Assembly (NCBI GenBank): GCA_007116995.1
Contig: SKHL01000117.1
Location: forward strand, 1-5,680
Length of the DNA stretch: 5,680 nucleotides
From: Limnochordia bacterium
Lineage (GTDB): Bacteria > Bacillota > Limnochordia > Darwinibacteriales > DTU012
Reading direction: 5' to 3'
Shown: one piece after another, positions 4,635 through 5,680 of the stretch
Layout: each line of letters opens with the position of its first letter
Position numbering within the stretch: the first letter of the stretch is position 1
Program-made: the position numbers and the translations under genes
Notes under the pieces: model-generated
What the model was told of the DNA's origin: nothing
What the model saw: only the letters and a program-made list of their open reading frames with translations
Database searches by the model: none

Positions 4635-4688
4635 AAACGAGTTGCTTCGCACATTTCGGCGGGGTATGGTGGGGCACGGCAACCACTC
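4635..4688 (+). promoter_or_regulatory. Family promoter P6 with leader
   Basis: Box AAACGAG (4635-4641), -35 TTGCTT (4642-4647), 17-bp spacer, -10 TATGGT (4665-4670), leader ACGGCAACCACTC (4676-4688). It is the closest relative of P5. A degenerate GA stretch (GAAGAAGAAGATGACCG, 4614-4630) stands upstream without a CT arm. Confidence 0.8.
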
Positions 4689-4704
4689 AGCAAAGGCCAC
4701 CATC

Positions 4705-4965
4705 ATGGACTTCAATCCCTCCGAGATATCCACCATCTGCCTGTTCTTCGGAGTTCTGCCAACTCCGGACATCTTCGAGCTCACCGAGCATCACACGCTC
4801 GAATCGTGCAGGGTCGATCACCCAAGCGGAGATCGCCTGGAAGTCCTGCCGGGTGGCTACATGGTCACGATCGCCGACGATCATCACCCTTACCCCTACT
4901 ACTTCGCTCGTAACTTCGGCGGGCTTCTTGAGGCTCTGGAGTGTCTGACTCAGTCGACATCGTAA
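4705..4965 (+). CDS. Unrecognised 86-residue acidic protein lacking lysine
   Basis: I do not recognise this protein. It begins MDFNPSEISTICLFFGVLPT and ends LLEALECLTQSTS. The centre is strand-like (LESCRVDHPSGDRLEVLPGGYMVTIADD), followed by HHPYPYYFARNFGGLLEALECL, probably ending in a helix. It has 13 acidic residues, three arginines, no lysine and five histidines. The ATG is 29 nt from the predicted P6 start, with AAAGG 8 nt upstream. A longer in-frame start at 4624 would run through the promoter and leader, so it is not used. A long hairpin (4991-5020) follows the stop by 25 bp. Confidence 0.77.
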   Translation: MDFNPSEISTICLFFGVLPTPDIFELTEHHTLESCRVDHPSGDRLEVLPGGYMVTIADDHHPYPYYFARNFGGLLEALECLTQSTS

Positions 4966-4990
4966 CCTATATACTTCTCCGGATAACCGT

Positions 4991-5020
4991 TGATATCGGG
5001 GGCATCGATCCCCGATATCA
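4991..5020. repeat. Strong inverted repeat
   Basis: TGATATCGGGG (4991-5001) and CCCCGATATCA (5010-5020) are an 11-bp perfect inverted repeat around an 8-bp centre that itself includes ATCGAT. GATATC lies in both arms. It has no T-run, so it could be a weak terminator or a protein-binding operator. Confidence 0.75.
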
Positions 5021-5035
5021 TCGATATATCAGCTT

Positions 5036-5090
5036 GAAGATGACAAAGAAGATGACGCTTTATATACGCGCGCGAGGTCTTCATCTTCTT
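5036..5090 (+). repeat. CT/GA stem-loop upstream of P7, arms reversed
   Basis: AAGAAGATGA (5046-5055) pairs with TCATCTTCTT (5081-5090), a 10-bp perfect stem with a 25-nt loop that holds TATATA and CGCGCGCG. Here the GA arm comes first and the CT arm second, the reverse of the other stem-loops. The flanking CTTCTTCGGATAACTG (5085-5100) matches CTTCTCCGGATAACCG (4974-4989) in 14 of 16 positions. Confidence 0.65.
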
Positions 5091-5137
5091 CGGATAACTG
5101 CGGGACATGAGATACCAGATGCTGAGATGGACAGACA

Positions 5138-5188
5138 CAAGTGAGTTGCGTCGCAAGTTTCTGACGGGTAAACTGGTCTTACAGTAAC
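5138..5188 (+). promoter_or_regulatory. Family promoter P7, diverged leader
   Basis: -35 TTGCGT (5146-5151), 17-bp spacer with TTTCTGACGGG, -10 TAAACT (5169-5174), leader ACAGTAACCGTTC from 5181. The upstream box is ACAAGTGAG, partly like AAACGAG. The predicted leader is 30 nt and ends in a strong ribosome-binding site. Confidence 0.65.
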
Positions 5189-5198
5189 CGTTCAACCC

Positions 5199-5204
5199 AA
5201 GGAG
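5199..5204 (+). promoter_or_regulatory. Shine-Dalgarno site for the 5211 gene
   Basis: AAGGAG, 6 nt before ATG 5211. The context CAACCCAAGGAG is nearly the same as that before the 2496 gene (CCAACCCAAGGAG). Confidence 0.75.
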
Positions 5205-5210
5205 TCTACC

Positions 5211-5432
5211 ATGTCCAACTCTCAGCCCATCGCCCGCAAGGCTCGCGCCCGCAGCCCGCTGCCCTCCAGCAAATCTGAGCTCAGCTACCTCATGGCGCTG
5301 GTCTACGAAATCCATGTGGTCAAGTGGGGCAACCCGGTCACCGTCTGCCCCGTCGGCATCGCGCCCGGCGCTTCCTTCTCGCGCAATCAGCACCCTCGCA
5401 ACGGTCTGCGCGGGGTCGATCCCCAGTCCTGA
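5211..5432 (+). CDS. Unrecognised 73-residue basic protein
   Basis: I do not recognise this protein. It begins MSNSQPIARKARARSPLPS and ends NQHPRNGLRGVDPQS. The N-terminus is a basic, probably unstructured tail (ARKARAR), followed by one hydrophobic helix or strand segment (SELSYLMALVYEIHVVKWG) and a strand-like piece (NPVTVCPVGIAPG). The C-terminus is rich in Arg, Asn and Pro. Nine Lys/Arg against three acidic residues make it basic, in contrast with the acidic 4305 and 4705 products, so nucleic-acid or membrane-surface binding is conceivable but not shown. It has its own promoter P7 and a strong AAGGAG site, and a double GC hairpin with T4 follows. Confidence 0.75.
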   Translation: MSNSQPIARKARARSPLPSSKSELSYLMALVYEIHVVKWGNPVTVCPVGIAPGASFSRNQHPRNGLRGVDPQS

Positions 5433-5449
5433 TCCCTCGGCCTTGGCGT

Positions 5450-5485
5450 CGCCCCTTCGGGGGCGTCTGCCCCTCTTGGGCTTTT
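5450..5485 (+). terminator. Double hairpin terminator
   Basis: First hairpin: CGCCCC (5450-5455), loop TTCG, GGGGCG (5460-5465). Second: GCCC (5469-5472), short loop, GGGC (5478-5481), then TTTT (5482-5485). It follows the 5211 gene by 17 bp. Confidence 0.75.
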
Positions 5486-5494
5486 CCTCAAACT

Positions 5495-5658
5495 CCTCTC
5501 AGGTCTCTCAAACTGTCTCGGGCCTCTCAGTGATCTCAGTGGCCTCTCAGTGGCGGCGCTCTTCTTCTTCCTCTCTTTCATCCAGGCCCCGCCAGCCCTG
5601 GCCGACGAAGAAGAAGACGACCGCCCCCACCCCCTCTTCCTCTTCTTCCTCTCAGTGG
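5495..5658 (+). repeat. Cluster of TCTCAGTGG motifs with a CT/GA stem-loop
   Basis: No gene is seen from 5433 to the window end. TCTCAGTGG occurs at 5534-5542, 5545-5553 and 5650-5658, with near-copies at 5525-5533 and around 5495-5510. TCTTCTTCTTC (5560-5570) pairs perfectly with GAAGAAGAAGA (5607-5617), and its loop holds a smaller hairpin (CCAGG 5582-5586 with CCTGG 5597-5601). By analogy with upstream modules another family promoter would be expected just beyond 5680. Confidence 0.7.
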
Positions 5659-5680
5659 TCAATTTTTCGCGGCCTCATCC

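Noticed and set aside
4941..5144. 67-codon open frame on the plus strand
   Set aside because: It starts within the 4705 gene, has no ribosome-binding site and runs through the inverted repeat and stem-loop.
2341..5617. CRISPR array
   Set aside because: The repeats are interrupted by genes and irregularly spaced, with no constant-length spacers.

Overview
The window looks like part of a tailed-phage genome, or of a prophage or other element carrying phage genes. It has a probable terminase small subunit, a truncated DEDD-type 3'-5' exonuclease, an unplaced phage-style gene on the opposite strand, and a run of very small, mostly unrecognisable genes. Each small gene sits behind its own near-identical promoter. 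GC-rich coding sequence and sigma70-like promoter spacing fit a bacterial host of moderate to high GC, perhaps a proteobacterium. The sequence alone does not name the host or the phage.

Layout. 1-477 (+): 3' end of a DnaQ-like exonuclease. 488-1150 (-): unrecognised 220-residue protein, convergent with the exonuclease, with its own promoter at 1186-1214. 1151-1565: divergent intergenic region with a GC hairpin and an AT-rich element. 1566-2225 (+): terminase small-subunit-like protein with a helix-turn-helix. 2226-5680 (+): seven small genes of 66-141 codons (2496-2696, 2928-3194, 3382-3807, 4020-4232, 4305-4571, 4705-4965, 5211-5432).

The strongest signal is the regulatory architecture of 2226-5680. 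All seven small genes are preceded by the same promoter type: an upstream AAACGAS box, a -35 of TTGCNN, a 17-bp spacer (18 in one), and a TATA-like -10. In most copies the -10 is followed by a conserved first-transcribed sequence, ACGGCAACCACAC, so that most predicted 5' leaders are 26-30 nt. Upstream of most promoters lies an imperfect stem-loop with a CT-rich left arm and a GA-rich right arm (consensus GATGAAGATAAAGAAGACCG). After five genes there is a GC hairpin, four of them with a TTCG loop. A short motif, TCTCAGTGG, recurs in the gene-end regions. Each gene plus its flanks behaves as a 'stem-loop, promoter, leader, small ORF, terminator' module. This recalls the early-promoter stem-loop (PeSL) cassettes described in T4-type phages, but the sequence family is different.

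The proteins are not recognisably related to each other although the regulatory flanks are. The simplest reading is an accessory or early-gene region in which unrelated small genes were collected or shuffled by recombination between the repeated flanks. Gene functions there are unknown. The 141-residue protein may be a small DNA-binding protein. The rest can only be described by size and charge.
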